From: Kocuria rosea subsp. polaris | Lineage (GTDB): Bacteria > Actinomycetota > Actinomycetes > Actinomycetales > Micrococcaceae | NCBI GenBank assembly: GCA_023896275.1 | Contig: MLDA01000012.1 | Location: 1-64,000 of the forward strand | Reading direction: 5' to 3' | DNA length: 64,000 bases | Part shown: positions 54,093 to 63,381 of the stretch, one piece after another | Position numbering within the stretch: position 1 is the stretch's first letter | Layout of the letters: every line of letters begins with the position of its first letter | Program-made: the position numbers and the translations under genes | Notes under the pieces: generated by a model | The model's database searches: none | Seen by the model: only the letters and a program-made list of their open reading frames with translations | Told to the model about the DNA's origin: nothing

Positions 54093-54099
54093 TGGGTTC

Positions 54100-55161
54100 A
54101 TGAGCAACCGCAGCATCGATCTAGCAGTCATCCCGGGCGACGGTATCGGCCCGGAAGTCGTCACCGAGGCCGTCAAGGTCCTCCGCCGCGTCGCCGACGG
54201 CGCCGGAGTCGACCTCCAGCTGACCGAGTACGATCTCGGAGCCACCCACTGGCGGGAGACCGGCGAAGTCCTCAACGATGACACGCTGGCCGCGATCCGC
54301 CAGCACGAGGCCATCCTCTTCGGCGCGGTCGGCGCAGCGCCGGGGGATACCCGCATCCCCTCGGGCCTGATCGAGCGCGAACTGCTGCTCAAGCTGCGCT
54401 TCACCCTGGACCACTTCGTGAACCTGCGTCCGTCCAAGCTGTACGCGGGCGTTCCCAGCCCCCTCGCCAATCCCGGCGAGATCGATTTCGTCGTCGTCCG
54501 CGAGGGGACCGAGGGCCCCTACGTCGGCAACGGCGGAGCCCTGCGCGTGGGCACCCCGCACGAAATCGCGACCGAGGTCTCCGTCAACACTGCCCACGGC
54601 GTCGAGCGCGTCGTGCGCGACGCGTTCTCCCGGGCCTCCCAGCGCGAGCGCAAGAAGGTCACCCTCGTGCACAAGCACAACGTGCTCGTGCACGCGGGGC
54701 ACCTGTGGCGCCGCACGGTCGAGGCCGTCGCCGCCGAGTTCCCGGACGTCAGCCACGACTACATGCACGTCGACGCCGCGACGATCTTCATGACCACGGA
54801 CCCCGCCCGGTTCGACGTGATCGTTACCGACAACCTCTTCGGCGACATCCTCACGGACCTTGCCGGAGCCGTCACGGGAGGCATCGGCCTCGCCGCGAGC
54901 GGCAACATCAACATGGACCGCACCGAGCCGAGCATGTTCGAACCCGTGCACGGTTCCGCGCCGGATATCGCCGGGCAGCAGAAGGCCGATCCGACGGCCG
55001 CCATCCTATCCGTGGCCCTGATGCTCGAGCACGTGGGATTGCCCGAGGCCGCCCGCGCCGTCGAGCGCGCCGTCGAGGAGGACATCACCAGTCGCGCCGA
55101 GCTCACGGACGACCGCTCGACAGCGGAAATCGGCGATGCGATTGTGTCGCTCGTGGCCTAA
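54100..55161 (+). CDS. leuB: 3-isopropylmalate dehydrogenase
   Basis: The NAD+-dependent oxidative decarboxylation step of leucine synthesis. The 353-residue protein carries [19 protein letters not shown], the catalytic tyrosine region [13 protein letters not shown], the metal-binding [16 protein letters not shown], and [10 protein letters not shown]. The ATG at 54100 starts the family; an in-frame codon at 54082 lies before the promoter. Divergent from the sensor kinase. Confidence 0.96.
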   Translation: MSNRSIDLAVIPGDGIGPEVVTEAVKVLRRVADGAGVDLQLTEYDLGATHWRETGEVLNDDTLAAIRQHEAILFGAVGAAPGDTRIPSGLIERELLLKLRFTLDHFVNLRPSKLYAGVPSPLANPGEIDFVVVREGTEGPYVGNGGALRVGTPHEIATEVSVNTAHGVERVVRDAFSRASQRERKKVTLVHKHNVLVHAGHLWRRTVEAVAAEFPDVSHDYMHVDAATIFMTTDPARFDVIVTDNLFGDILTDLAGAVTGGIGLAASGNINMDRTEPSMFEPVHGSAPDIAGQQKADPTAAILSVALMLEHVGLPEAARAVERAVEEDITSRAELTDDRSTAEIGDAIVSLVA

Positions 55162-55242
55162 GCTGGCCTCAGGGCTAGCGCTGCACTGTTGCGGCGCAGA
55201 CCCGACTGCCTAAGTCATTCAAGAGAAAGCGCCGCCAGCACC

Positions 55243-56331
55243 ATGGAATTCTCCCAGCAGCTCTCAACCACCCCCAAGAGCGATGAGGAGCGCGCCGCCG
55301 TCCTCGCCAACCCGGGATTCGGCGACCACTTCACCGACCACACCGCGGTGATCGACTGGAATTGGACCCACGATGGCGGCCGCTGGTCGAACGCGCGCAT
55401 CGAGCCCTACGGCCCGATCGCCCTCGACCCCGCCGCATCCGTCCTGCACTACGGGCAGGAGATCTTCGAGGGGCTCAAGGCCTACCGGCATGCGGACGGC
55501 ACCGTCTGGTCCTTCCGTCCCGAGGCCAACGCGGAGCGCTTCAACAAGTCGGCCCAGCGCCTGGCGCTGCCGGAGCTGCCCGTCGAGGCGTTTGTCGAAT
55601 CGCTCAAGGAGATCGTCAAGGCGGACCGCTCCTGGGTCCCCACTGGCGACGGGGAGGCACTCTACCTGCGGCCGTTCATGATCGCCACCGAGGCGTTCCT
55701 CGGCGTCCGTCCCGCCCGCGAGGTCTCCTACCGGGTCATCGCATCGCCGGCCGGCAACTACTTCGGCGGCGAGCTGAAGCCGGTCTCCATCTGGCTCTCG
55801 ACCAAGTACGCCCGTGCCGGCCGCGGCGGCACTGGGGAGGCCAAGTGCGGCGGCAACTACGCCGCGTCGCTGGCCGCCCAGCTCGAGGCCGAGGAGAACG
55901 GGTGCCAGCAGGTGCTCTTCCTGGATCCGTTCAACGACGACGCCGTCGAGGAGCTCGGCGGCATGAACGTGTTCTTCGTGTTCGACGACGGACGCGTCGT
56001 GACCCCGGCGCTCAACGGGACCATCCTGCACGGTGTGACGCGCAAGTCGGTCATCCAGCTGCTCAAGGACCGCGGGCTCACCGTCGAGGAGCGCAAGTTC
56101 ACCCTCGACGAGTGGCGCCGCACGGCCTCCAACGGCACCCTGCGCGAAGTTTTCGCGTGCGGCACGGCGGCTGTGATCACCCCGATCGGCCAGCTGAAGA
56201 CCGCCGACGGCGACATCGCCTCGCCCGCGCTGGCCGGCGATTCCGTGACCCTGGGGATCCGCGAGGAACTGCTGGGCATCCAGACGGGCGCCGTCGCCGA
56301 CAAGCACGGTTGGCTGACGCGACTGGCCTAA
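55243..56331 (+). CDS. ilvE: Branched-chain amino acid aminotransferase
   Basis: A fold-type IV PLP enzyme that adds the amino group in the last step of Ile, Leu and Val synthesis. The 362-residue protein has LHYGQEIFEGLKAYR, YLRPFMIATE, the PLP lysine in GEAKCGGNYAASL, and EVFACGTAAVITPIG. The ATG at 55243 (MEFSQQLSTTPKS) is the usual start; the frame opens at 55189 without ribosome site. It lies 81 bases after leuB and may be co-transcribed. A strong terminator follows. Confidence 0.95.
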   Translation: MEFSQQLSTTPKSDEERAAVLANPGFGDHFTDHTAVIDWNWTHDGGRWSNARIEPYGPIALDPAASVLHYGQEIFEGLKAYRHADGTVWSFRPEANAERFNKSAQRLALPELPVEAFVESLKEIVKADRSWVPTGDGEALYLRPFMIATEAFLGVRPAREVSYRVIASPAGNYFGGELKPVSIWLSTKYARAGRGGTGEAKCGGNYAASLAAQLEAEENGCQQVLFLDPFNDDAVEELGGMNVFFVFDDGRVVTPALNGTILHGVTRKSVIQLLKDRGLTVEERKFTLDEWRRTASNGTLREVFACGTAAVITPIGQLKTADGDIASPALAGDSVTLGIREELLGIQTGAVADKHGWLTRLA

Positions 56332-56350
56332 GCCACCCGCAACACCCCTG

Positions 56351-56390
56351 ACTGCGGCCGATGCGACAGCGTCGGCCGCAGTTCTCTTTT
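56351..56390 (+). terminator. Terminator of ilvE
   Basis: ACTGCGGCCGATGC pairs with GCGTCGGCCGCAGT around a GACA loop, followed by TCTCTTTT. Confidence 0.9.
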
Positions 56391-56415
56391 GGACGCGACA
56401 AGTAAGGTAGGAAGC

Positions 56416-57177
56416 ATGCGAATTGCACGTTTTGTTGTTGACGGAGACCCCCAGTACGGCGTCGTGAAGGGCGACGAGATCGTCGGTATCGCCGGCGACC
56501 CCTTCTACCAGGGGGTGCAGCCGACCGGCGCCAAGCACGCGCTCGACGACGTCCGGATGGTCGCCCCGATCATCCCGCGATCGAAGGTCGTCTGTTTTGG
56601 CCGCACCTATGCGGATCACGCCGCGGAGCTCGGCAACGAGGTTCCGGCCTCGCCGTTGATGTTCCTGAAGCCGAACACGGCCATCGCCGGCCCGGGGGAC
56701 CCGGTGACGCTGCCGAGCTTCTCCGACGAGATCTCGTACGAAGCCGAGCTGGCCGTTGTCATCGGACGCATCTGCAAGGACGTCCCGGCGGAGAAGGTCG
56801 CCGAGGTCATCTTCGGCTACACGTGCGCCAACGACTTGACGGCCCGCGACGTCCAGAAGACCGATCTGCAGTGGGGTCGGGCCAAAGGCTGGGACGGCTC
56901 GTGCCCGATCGGGCCATGGATCGAGACGGAGTTCGACCCGGAGGGAGTCTCGGTCGTCGGACGGCTCGACGGCGAGACCGTCCAGGACGGGAACACAACG
57001 GACATGGTCTGGTCCGTGGCGGACCTCGTCTCCTTCGCCTCGCAGGCATTCACCCTCCTGCCCGGCGACGTGATCCTCACCGGCACGCCGGCCGGCGTCG
57101 GGCTGCTGCGCGAGGGACAGCGGTTCGAGGTCGAGATCGAGGGCATCGGCACCCTGCTCAACCACTTCCGCCGCTAG
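56416..57177 (+). CDS. Fumarylacetoacetate-hydrolase-family protein
   Basis: A 253-residue FAH-fold enzyme: VVCFGRTYADHAAE, the metal-binding glutamates in SYEAELAVVIGR, and LLPGDVILTGTPAGVG. Members act as acylpyruvases, oxaloacetate decarboxylases or isomerases, and the substrate cannot be told here. The position between ilvE and gltX is common in actinobacteria, so a housekeeping clean-up role is likely. TAAGGT seven bases before the ATG suggests leaderless transcription, though AGGAAG is also near the start. Confidence 0.9.
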   Translation: MRIARFVVDGDPQYGVVKGDEIVGIAGDPFYQGVQPTGAKHALDDVRMVAPIIPRSKVVCFGRTYADHAAELGNEVPASPLMFLKPNTAIAGPGDPVTLPSFSDEISYEAELAVVIGRICKDVPAEKVAEVIFGYTCANDLTARDVQKTDLQWGRAKGWDGSCPIGPWIETEFDPEGVSVVGRLDGETVQDGNTTDMVWSVADLVSFASQAFTLLPGDVILTGTPAGVGLLREGQRFEVEIEGIGTLLNHFRR

Positions 57178-57181
57178 ACAC

Positions 57182-57466
57182 ATGACTGTCGACCGCGCCG
57201 CCGCGCCGGAACCGGACCTCGCCGCCTACAGCATTCGGGAGATCCCGCAGTGCCGGGGCGGGGACAGTGAGAACGCGGTCGACTTCGTGCTGTCGACGTC
57301 CAGGTTCGACGCCCCGCGCTTCGGCGACATTGACTGCGACGACGACCGCAAGTGCCGATCTGTGGGCGACCGGGCGCGCAACCGGTACCTTCATGACTAC
57401 CTCTGCTTTGGGGTTTTGACCGCGCGAAGTCACTGTCGTCTGTTGCAAGGTCGGGTACTCCCGTGA
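57182..57466 (+). CDS. Possible small protein or gene remnant after the FAH gene
   Basis: A 94-codon ORF starting four bases after the FAH stop. The first 70 codons have very high GC in third positions, as in real genes here, while the last 20 codons do not, suggesting a truncated or decayed gene whose end has been replaced. The peptide (AYSIREIPQCRGGDSENAVDF) matches no family I know and has no membrane segment. It could also be non-coding. Confidence 0.25.
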   Translation: MTVDRAAAPEPDLAAYSIREIPQCRGGDSENAVDFVLSTSRFDAPRFGDIDCDDDRKCRSVGDRARNRYLHDYLCFGVLTARSHCRLLQGRVLP

Positions 57467-57726
57467 CGGATCCGGGAGATCACGGACGTTCGGCGTCCTC
57501 GGGGCGCGGGCACCATCGGACCGGTCGGATAGGGCCGTCATGGCGTCGGATCGTACGCTCGCGGCGGGCCTGGATCGTCCTGGCGGTCTGTCTCGGCATT
57601 GCGGCGCGCATCAGCAACGCGGTAGATCTTCCGGCCCTCGTCGCGGGGTCCTTCATCGTCCTGGCGGTGGGCTCCGCGATCTGCGCGTTGGCGATCCTGC
57701 TTTCCTCGCTGGTACGACGCCGGTAG
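57463..57726 (+). CDS. Small membrane protein, two helices
   Basis: An 87-residue ORF with a basic N-terminus (RRIVRSRRAW) and two hydrophobic segments, WIVLAVCLGIAARI and LVAGSFIVLAVGSAICALAI, ending in RRR. The GTG start overlaps the previous ORF by four bases. No family is recognised. It lies directly upstream of gltX and its promoter. Confidence 0.45.
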   Translation: MTDPGDHGRSASSGRGHHRTGRIGPSWRRIVRSRRAWIVLAVCLGIAARISNAVDLPALVAGSFIVLAVGSAICALAILLSSLVRRR

Positions 57727-57765
57727 GTCGCCGGCCGCGCCTACGCCGGCAGCGGTGCGTGGGGC

Positions 57766-57771
57766 TAGAAT
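57766..57771 (+). promoter_or_regulatory. -10 hexamer TAGAAT of gltX
   Basis: TAGAAT ends nine bases before the gltX ATG, giving no or a very short 5' leader. Confidence 0.55.
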
Positions 57772-57780
57772 CGAGGCATC

Positions 57781-59295
57781 ATGACTAGTGCCACGACATT
57801 GCCGACAGTGACCGAAGAGACCCCCGTTCGCGTGCGATTCTGCCCGTCGCCGACAGGTACCCCGCACGTGGGCCTGATCCGCACGGCCCTGTTTAACTGG
57901 GCCTACGCGCGCCACATGGGTGGCAAGATGATTTTCCGCATCGAGGACACCGATGCGCAGCGCGATTCCGAGGAGAGCTACCAGCAGCTCCTCGACGCCC
58001 TCGACTGGTTGGGCATCACTTGGGACGAGGGTGTGAACGTCGGCGGCCCGCACGAGCCGTACCGCCAGTCGCAGCGCTCCGATCTCTACCAGGACGTCAT
58101 CGGCAAGCTCAAGGAGAGCGGCCACGTCTACGAGTCGTTCTCTACCCCGGAAGAGGTCGAGGAACGCCACAAGGCGGCCGGCCGGGATCCGAAGCTCGGC
58201 TACGACAACTTCGACCGCACCCTGACCGCCGAACAGGTCGAGGCCTTCCGCGCCGAGGGCCGCGAGCCGGTACTGCGACTGCGCATGCCCGAGGACGACA
58301 TCACGTTCACTGACCTCGTCCGCGGGGAGATCACGTTCAAAGCGGGCGCGACGCCCGACTTCGTCGTCGTCCGCGGCAACGGCAAGCCGCTGTACACGCT
58401 GGTCAACCCGGTCGACGACGCCCTTATGGGGATCACGCACGTGCTGCGCGGTGAGGACCTGCTCTCCTCGACGCCGCGGCAGATCGCTCTCTACCGTGCC
58501 TTGATCGAAATCGGAGTGGCGCAGTACATGCCGCTCTTCGGGCACCTGCCGTACGTCATGGGGCAGGGCAACAAGAAGCTGTCCAAGCGCGATCCAGAGT
58601 CGAGCCTCTTCCTTCACCGCGATCGGGGCTTCATCCCCGAAGGGCTGCTCAACTACTTGGCCCTACTCGGCTGGAGCCTGTCAGCCGATGAGGACATCTT
58701 CAGTCGCGAGCAGCTCATCGAGGCCTTCGACGTGGCCGATGTGCTCGCGAACCCGGCGCGTTTCGACCTCAAGAAGGCCGAAGCCATCAACGGCACGCAC
58801 GTGCGCCTCCTCGAGGCGGACGATTTCCGTGACCGCCTGACTCCCTACTTCCAGGCAGCGGGACTGATCGGGGAGACGCCGAGCGAGCGCGAAGCCGAGA
58901 TCCTCACCGAGGTGGCACCGTTGGTCCAGGAGCGGATCACGCTGCTGGGGGAGGCCCCGGACATGGCCGGATTCCTCTTCACCGCCGACGAAGACATCGT
59001 CGTCGCGGACGACGCGCTCAAGGGCATGCCGGAGAACCTCGCTGAGGTTGTCGCGAAGGCTGCAACTGCGCTCGAGGCGCTGCCGGAGTGGGACAAGGAC
59101 TCGATCGAGGCTGCGCTGCGCGTGGCCCTGATCGACGAACTCGGCCTGAAGCCGCGTAAGGCCTTCGGCCCCGTCAGGGCAGCAATCTCGGGGCGTCGGG
59201 TTTCGCCGCCGCTGTTCGAGTCGATGGTCATCCTCGGCCGCGAGTCCTCCTTGAAGCGCATGGCCTCCTTCGCCGCGCACGTGCCCGTGGGCTGA
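57781..59295 (+). CDS. gltX: Glutamyl-tRNA synthetase
   Basis: Class I synthetase of 504 residues. The HIGH-like motif is in [19 protein letters not shown], the KMSKS-like motif in [10 protein letters not shown], and the C-terminal anticodon-binding domain is complete. In actinobacteria without glutaminyl-tRNA synthetase this enzyme is usually non-discriminating and also charges tRNA-Gln. Two tRNA-Glu genes and a tRNA-Gln gene follow within 500 bases, which is a neat functional grouping. Confidence 0.96.
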   Translation: MTSATTLPTVTEETPVRVRFCPSPTGTPHVGLIRTALFNWAYARHMGGKMIFRIEDTDAQRDSEESYQQLLDALDWLGITWDEGVNVGGPHEPYRQSQRSDLYQDVIGKLKESGHVYESFSTPEEVEERHKAAGRDPKLGYDNFDRTLTAEQVEAFRAEGREPVLRLRMPEDDITFTDLVRGEITFKAGATPDFVVVRGNGKPLYTLVNPVDDALMGITHVLRGEDLLSSTPRQIALYRALIEIGVAQYMPLFGHLPYVMGQGNKKLSKRDPESSLFLHRDRGFIPEGLLNYLALLGWSLSADEDIFSREQLIEAFDVADVLANPARFDLKKAEAINGTHVRLLEADDFRDRLTPYFQAAGLIGETPSEREAEILTEVAPLVQERITLLGEAPDMAGFLFTADEDIVVADDALKGMPENLAEVVAKAATALEALPEWDKDSIEAALRVALIDELGLKPRKAFGPVRAAISGRRVSPPLFESMVILGRESSLKRMASFAAHVPVG

Positions 59296-59314
59296 TTCCT
59301 CGCGTGACGAGGAA
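59296..59314 (+). terminator. Short hairpin after gltX
   Basis: TTCCTCG/CGAGGAA with a 5-base loop directly follows the gltX stop. There is no T-run, so it is a weak terminator candidate. Confidence 0.4.
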
Positions 59315-59340
59315 CACGCCTCAGCGACTGGGCTCCGATT

Positions 59341-59369
59341 TTGGTTTTCCCGGACAGTGCGTGTAGAGT
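59341..59369 (+). promoter_or_regulatory. Promoter of the tRNA-Gln/Glu group
   Basis: TTGGTT, a 17-base spacer and TAGAGT lie about 68 bases before tRNA-Gln. Confidence 0.5.
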
Positions 59370-59436
59370 ATTTACTCGTGCTGAGGCACTGGTTTGGCCG
59401 CTCGAAAGGGCAGCTGACCAGTCGTTGAGGTAACCA

Positions 59437-59508
59437 TGGGGTATGGTGTAATTGGCAACACAGCGGTTTCTGGTACCGTCGTTCTAGGTTCGAGTCCTGG
59501 TACCCCAG
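59437..59508 (+). tRNA. tRNA-Gln (anticodon CTG)
   Basis: The acceptor stem TGGGGTA/TACCCCA, anticodon loop TTCTGGT giving CTG, and T arm GGTTCGAGTCC. CCA is not encoded. Confidence 0.95.
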
Positions 59509-59575
59509 CGAAGAAGTCGGGAGTTTCTCCCCCTTCTTTCTCGCGGAAGACGAGCAATCGTTTTCCGTAGCGTTC

Positions 59576-59648
59576 GGCCCCATCGTATAGCGGCCTAGTA
59601 CTCCGCCCTCTCACGGCGGCAACGCGGGTTCGAATCCCGCTGGGGTCA
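59576..59648 (+). tRNA. tRNA-Glu (anticodon CTC), copy 1
   Basis: The acceptor stem GGCCCCA/TGGGGTC, anticodon loop CTCTCAC giving CTC, and T arm GGTTCGAATCC. CCA is not encoded. Identical over its full length to copy 2. Confidence 0.95.
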
Positions 59649-59731
59649 CGAACGCAAGCAGTTGATAGCTGTACCTGAGGAGCATATCTATGTCTTCATA
59701 GGGTTCAGGATCTTGTGCTTGTGTCGCCAAG

Positions 59732-59804
59732 GGCCCCATCGTATAGCGGCCTAGTACTCCGCCCTCTCACGGCGGCAACGCGGGTTCGAATCCCGCTGGG
59801 GTCA
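59732..59804 (+). tRNA. tRNA-Glu (anticodon CTC), copy 2
   Basis: Same 73 bases as copy 1, 156 bases further on; flanking sequences differ. It is followed by a strong terminator, so the three tRNAs may form one transcript. Confidence 0.95.
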
Positions 59805-59811
59805 CCCTTGT

Positions 59812-59844
59812 AGTCCCGGAAGCCTGTCGGCTTCCGGGACTTTT
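59812..59844 (+). terminator. Terminator of the tRNA group
   Basis: AGTCCCGGAAGCC pairs with GGCTTCCGGGACT around a TGTC loop and ends in TTTT. Confidence 0.92.
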
Positions 59845-59876
59845 CATTTAACCGGGCGGAGCGAATCTACGGCAGG

Positions 59877-61691
59877 ATGGACAGCGTGAACTTAGATGCC
59901 GCGCATGTCACCGTCGCAGTGGAGACACTGACGGCGGTCGAGCACCAACTCATGGAAGTCCGCCTGCCGTTGGAAACCGGCAGCAGCCGGTCTGGCGACT
60001 CCGTTAGGCAGCGCGCCGTGGGACAGCTGCGGGACCATGTGCTTCCCCGCTACCGGAGCCTTGACGCGCCGCTCCTGATCGTCGTCGGCGGTTCCACCGG
60101 GGCAGGGAAGTCGACGCTCGTCAATGCTTTGGTCGGCCATCCCGTGACGAGGGCAGGGGCTATCCGGCCCACGACGCGCCAACCGATCCTGCTGCATCAC
60201 CCGGACGAGGCCGGCTGGTTCGAACCGAACCGAGTCCTTCCCGAACTCGCGCGGATCACCGGGCGCCGGAATTCCGAGGACGGCGGCTGGGAGGGCCAAC
60301 GCGAAGATTCGCCCTCGGCCGAGCAACGGGCCGCGCTGGCCGGCTCGCTGGTGCTGCTGGGGGACGAGGCCGTTCCGCGTGGTCTGGCGCTGTTGGACGC
60401 ACCGGACGTCGATTCGATCGCCGAGGAGAACCGACGGCTCGCGGGCCAACTTCTGGCAGCGGCCGATCTGTGGCTCTTCGTCACGACGGCCAACCGTTAC
60501 GCCGACGCTGTGCCCTGGGAGCTGTTGGACGATGCCGCCGCACGCGACATCACCGTCGGCGTCGTGCTGGACCGGGTCCCGGGAGAGGCGGCCGACGAGG
60601 TCTCCGCCCACCTACGGTCGATGCTCGCTGCGCGGGGCCTGGACGATGCCTGCCTCTTCCTCGTCGAAGAGACCCGCCTCGATGCCAAGGGGATGCTGCC
60701 AGAAGCGGCGGTGGCGGAGGTCAGGACGTGGCTGACAGCGCTTGGCTCCGACGCGGCTGCGCGGTCAGAGGTGGCGCGGAGAACACTCGCCGGCGCCGTC
60801 GAACAAGTCGTCGGCCTCTCCGAAAAGGTTCTGGCCGCCGAGGAGGAGCAACTCGACGAGGCGCGGCACCTGACAGAAATCGTCGAGCGTGCCTTCGAAC
60901 GAGCCGGGGTCGAGGTCGGCGAGGCCTCCCAGGACGGGACGCTGCTGCGCGGGGAAGTCCTGGCCCGTTGGCAGGATTTCGTGGGCACGGGCGAGTTCTT
61001 CCGTTCCCTCGAGACGACCGTCGGGCGCGTCCGAGACCGCATCGGCGCGTTCTTCACGGGCAAACCCGTTCCCGTGAAGACCGTAGAGGAGGCCATCGAG
61101 ACAGGGCTCCACGCCGTCATCGTCGATGCGGCCGCGAAGGCGGTCGAATCGGTCCATCGCAGCTGGCGGTCGACGCCGTCCGGCCGGGAGCTGCTCGATG
61201 GGGCAGATGTCGGCAGGCTCCCGTCGGACTTCTCCGAACGGACCGCGGCCGAGGTGCGCGCGTGGCAGGGCGACCTTATGGAGCTCATCCGCACTGAGGG
61301 GGAGGGCAAGCGATTCACCGCGCGCATGGTCTCTTTCGGTGTCAACGGTGTCGCCGTCGCGCTGATGATCGTCGTCTTCGCCTCCACCGCCGGACTGTCG
61401 GGCCTCGAGATCGGTATCGCCGGCGGTTCCGCGGTGGTCGGACAGAAGCTCCTCGAGGCGATCTTCGGGGAAGAGGCCGTCCGCCGGCTCGCGACGAAGG
61501 CACGCACCCTCCTAGGGGACCGGGTCGAACAGCTTCTGGCCGGCGAGAGCGCACGATTCGTCGAGTTGCTCGACGATGTACGAGCGGGTTCCGAGGTGGA
61601 GGAACTGCGAACGGCCATCGCGCAAGCCAGGGTCTTGGTCTCGACCGGCCGCGCAGGAAATCAGCGAAAGGAACGCCGCAACGATGCCTAG
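59877..61691 (+). CDS. Dynamin-like GTPase, first of a tandem pair
   Basis: A 604-residue large GTPase. The P-loop GGSTGAGKST is at residues 71-80, a switch-like threonine in IRPTTRQP, and the G3 region in LLDAPDVDS. A long helical middle (AAEEEQLDEARHLTEIVERAFERAG) and a C-terminal hydrophobic hairpin (VAVALMIVVFASTAGLSG) resemble bacterial dynamin-like proteins that remodel membranes. Streptomyces DynA/DynB, which act at sporulation septa, are also encoded as a pair. It overlaps the second gene by eight bases. A GTG nine bases after the chosen ATG is an alternative start. Confidence 0.82.
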   Translation: MDSVNLDAAHVTVAVETLTAVEHQLMEVRLPLETGSSRSGDSVRQRAVGQLRDHVLPRYRSLDAPLLIVVGGSTGAGKSTLVNALVGHPVTRAGAIRPTTRQPILLHHPDEAGWFEPNRVLPELARITGRRNSEDGGWEGQREDSPSAEQRAALAGSLVLLGDEAVPRGLALLDAPDVDSIAEENRRLAGQLLAAADLWLFVTTANRYADAVPWELLDDAAARDITVGVVLDRVPGEAADEVSAHLRSMLAARGLDDACLFLVEETRLDAKGMLPEAAVAEVRTWLTALGSDAAARSEVARRTLAGAVEQVVGLSEKVLAAEEEQLDEARHLTEIVERAFERAGVEVGEASQDGTLLRGEVLARWQDFVGTGEFFRSLETTVGRVRDRIGAFFTGKPVPVKTVEEAIETGLHAVIVDAAAKAVESVHRSWRSTPSGRELLDGADVGRLPSDFSERTAAEVRAWQGDLMELIRTEGEGKRFTARMVSFGVNGVAVALMIVVFASTAGLSGLEIGIAGGSAVVGQKLLEAIFGEEAVRRLATKARTLLGDRVEQLLAGESARFVELLDDVRAGSEVEELRTAIAQARVLVSTGRAGNQRKERRNDA

Positions 61692-63381
61692 AGGCCGAAA
61701 GACGATAGAAGCATCGGCGGGCGAGTTGGACTTCCGCCTGGAAAGTCTCGGGCAGGCGGTCGAGGCCGGACAAGGCAGGGTCGACGCTGCGGCCGTGCAG
61801 CGCGGCCGAGCCGTGCTCGAGCGCGCCTCGCTGCGACGAAAGCTGTCGGCGGACCACACGGTGGTCGGATTCTTCGGCGCAACGGGGTCGGGCAAGAGCT
61901 CCCTGTTCAACGCGATGGTGGGAGTCGAACTGGCCCGGACGGCGGCGACCCGCCCGACGACAAGCCAGGCCCTCGCGGCCGTCTACGAGCACCCCGGCGC
62001 TCAGGCCGCCGACGCGGATGAACTCTTGGATTGGCTCGAGGTGCGGGACCGACACACGGTCGAGGACGCCCACGAGACGGAGGCACCACGCCGAGGGGGC
62101 CTCGGGCGCTGGTGGCGCGGCGAGGCAGCTCCGCCTGCCGGAGGACTGATCCTCCTGGATCTGCCGGATTTCGACTCGACGGCACGCGAACACCGCGAAG
62201 TGGTGCAGCGGATGGCTGGTCAGGTTGACGTGCTCGTTTTCGTGCTGGACCCGCAGAAGTATGCGGACGCCGTCGTCCACCAAGAATTCCTGAGCGCTCT
62301 CGCCACGCATGACGCCGTGATGCTGGTGGTTCTGAATCAGGTGGACCGCCTAGCGGAAAGCGAAATCCAGCCGGTGCTGTCCTCACTCTCGTCGCTACTC
62401 GAGAACGACGGGATCCAACACCAGCGCGCTCGGGCCGTTTCCGCTGTGACGGGTCAGGGCATCGACGAACTCCGGTCTGAAATCCGCGCGATTGTGGATC
62501 GCCGCAGTGCGGCGCAGCAACGTCTCCTCGCGGACGTGCGACAGTCGGCGGAAGAACTCGCAGCGCAGGCGGCCGCTGACGAACTGGCGCAACCCGGCCG
62601 ACGCGAACGCGACCTGCTCGCCGAGAGCCTGGGGGACGCGGTCGGCGTCGAGACCGTGGTCCGCGCGGTCAAGCGCTCGTATCGCCTCGACGCCACCGCC
62701 TTCACGGGCTGGCCCCTGACCAAGTGGATCGCCAAGTTGCGCCCGGATCCGCTGCGCCGCCTCAATCTCAAGTCGGCGGAGGTCAACCCGGACGTCAACC
62801 GGACGTCCCTTCCCGCACTCGGAGCCGCGCAGCGCGCCATGGCCGACGGGGCAGTGCGTCGCTTCACGGAGGATGCGGGCCGCGGTGCCCCTGACGTGTG
62901 GCGCGACGCGATCCGTGACGCCGGCATCGCAGAACGCGACGATCTGCCTCAGCACCTCGATCGCGCAGTAGGCGGCACCGACCTCAAAGCTTCCGCGAAG
63001 TCCTGGTGGTGGTACGCCGTGGCGGTCGTGCAGTGGATCGCGCTCGCGACGGCCCTTGTCGGCACCCTCTGGTTGCTGGGCCTCGCCGCGGCATCGTACC
63101 TCCAGTTCGAACTCCCGCCCGCACCGCGTGCGGAGGGCTTCCCGGTGCCCACGCTGTTGGTGGTCGCGGGGCTCGTTGGGGGCATCGTGCTCGCGCTCGC
63201 CTCGGCAGCGATAGCGCGGGCCGGTGCTTCCATGCGTGGGCGCACCGTACGACGACGCCTGCGGGCCTCAGTGGCCCGCGTCGCCGAGGCACGCGTGGTC
63301 GAGCCGGTGTGCGCAGAAGTCGAGCGGTGCAACGCCTTCCGCACGGCCGTCACCCGCGCGCGTCGGGGAGGTTCGAAGTGA
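61684..63381 (+). CDS. Dynamin-like GTPase, second of a tandem pair
   Basis: A 565-residue partner GTPase with P-loop GATGSGKS (65-72), TRPTTSQ switch, G3 LLDLPDFDS and a proper G4 NQVD. The centre is helical, and the C-terminus has two membrane spans (WWWYAVAVVQWIALATALVG and TLLVVAGLVGGIVLALASA). The pair probably forms hetero-oligomers at the cytoplasmic membrane. The start ATG overlaps the first gene's stop, with AAAGGAAC upstream; the end overlaps thiL by four bases (GTGA). Confidence 0.85.
   Translation: MPRGRKTIEASAGELDFRLESLGQAVEAGQGRVDAAAVQRGRAVLERASLRRKLSADHTVVGFFGATGSGKSSLFNAMVGVELARTAATRPTTSQALAAVYEHPGAQAADADELLDWLEVRDRHTVEDAHETEAPRRGGLGRWWRGEAAPPAGGLILLDLPDFDSTAREHREVVQRMAGQVDVLVFVLDPQKYADAVVHQEFLSALATHDAVMLVVLNQVDRLAESEIQPVLSSLSSLLENDGIQHQRARAVSAVTGQGIDELRSEIRAIVDRRSAAQQRLLADVRQSAEELAAQAAADELAQPGRRERDLLAESLGDAVGVETVVRAVKRSYRLDATAFTGWPLTKWIAKLRPDPLRRLNLKSAEVNPDVNRTSLPALGAAQRAMADGAVRRFTEDAGRGAPDVWRDAIRDAGIAERDDLPQHLDRAVGGTDLKASAKSWWWYAVAVVQWIALATALVGTLWLLGLAAASYLQFELPPAPRAEGFPVPTLLVVAGLVGGIVLALASAAIARAGASMRGRTVRRRLRASVARVAEARVVEPVCAEVERCNAFRTAVTRARRGGSK

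Noticed and set aside
57158-57541. Minus-strand ORF opposite the FAH-gltX gap
   Set aside because: No promoter, ribosome site or family features; coding bias favours the plus strand.
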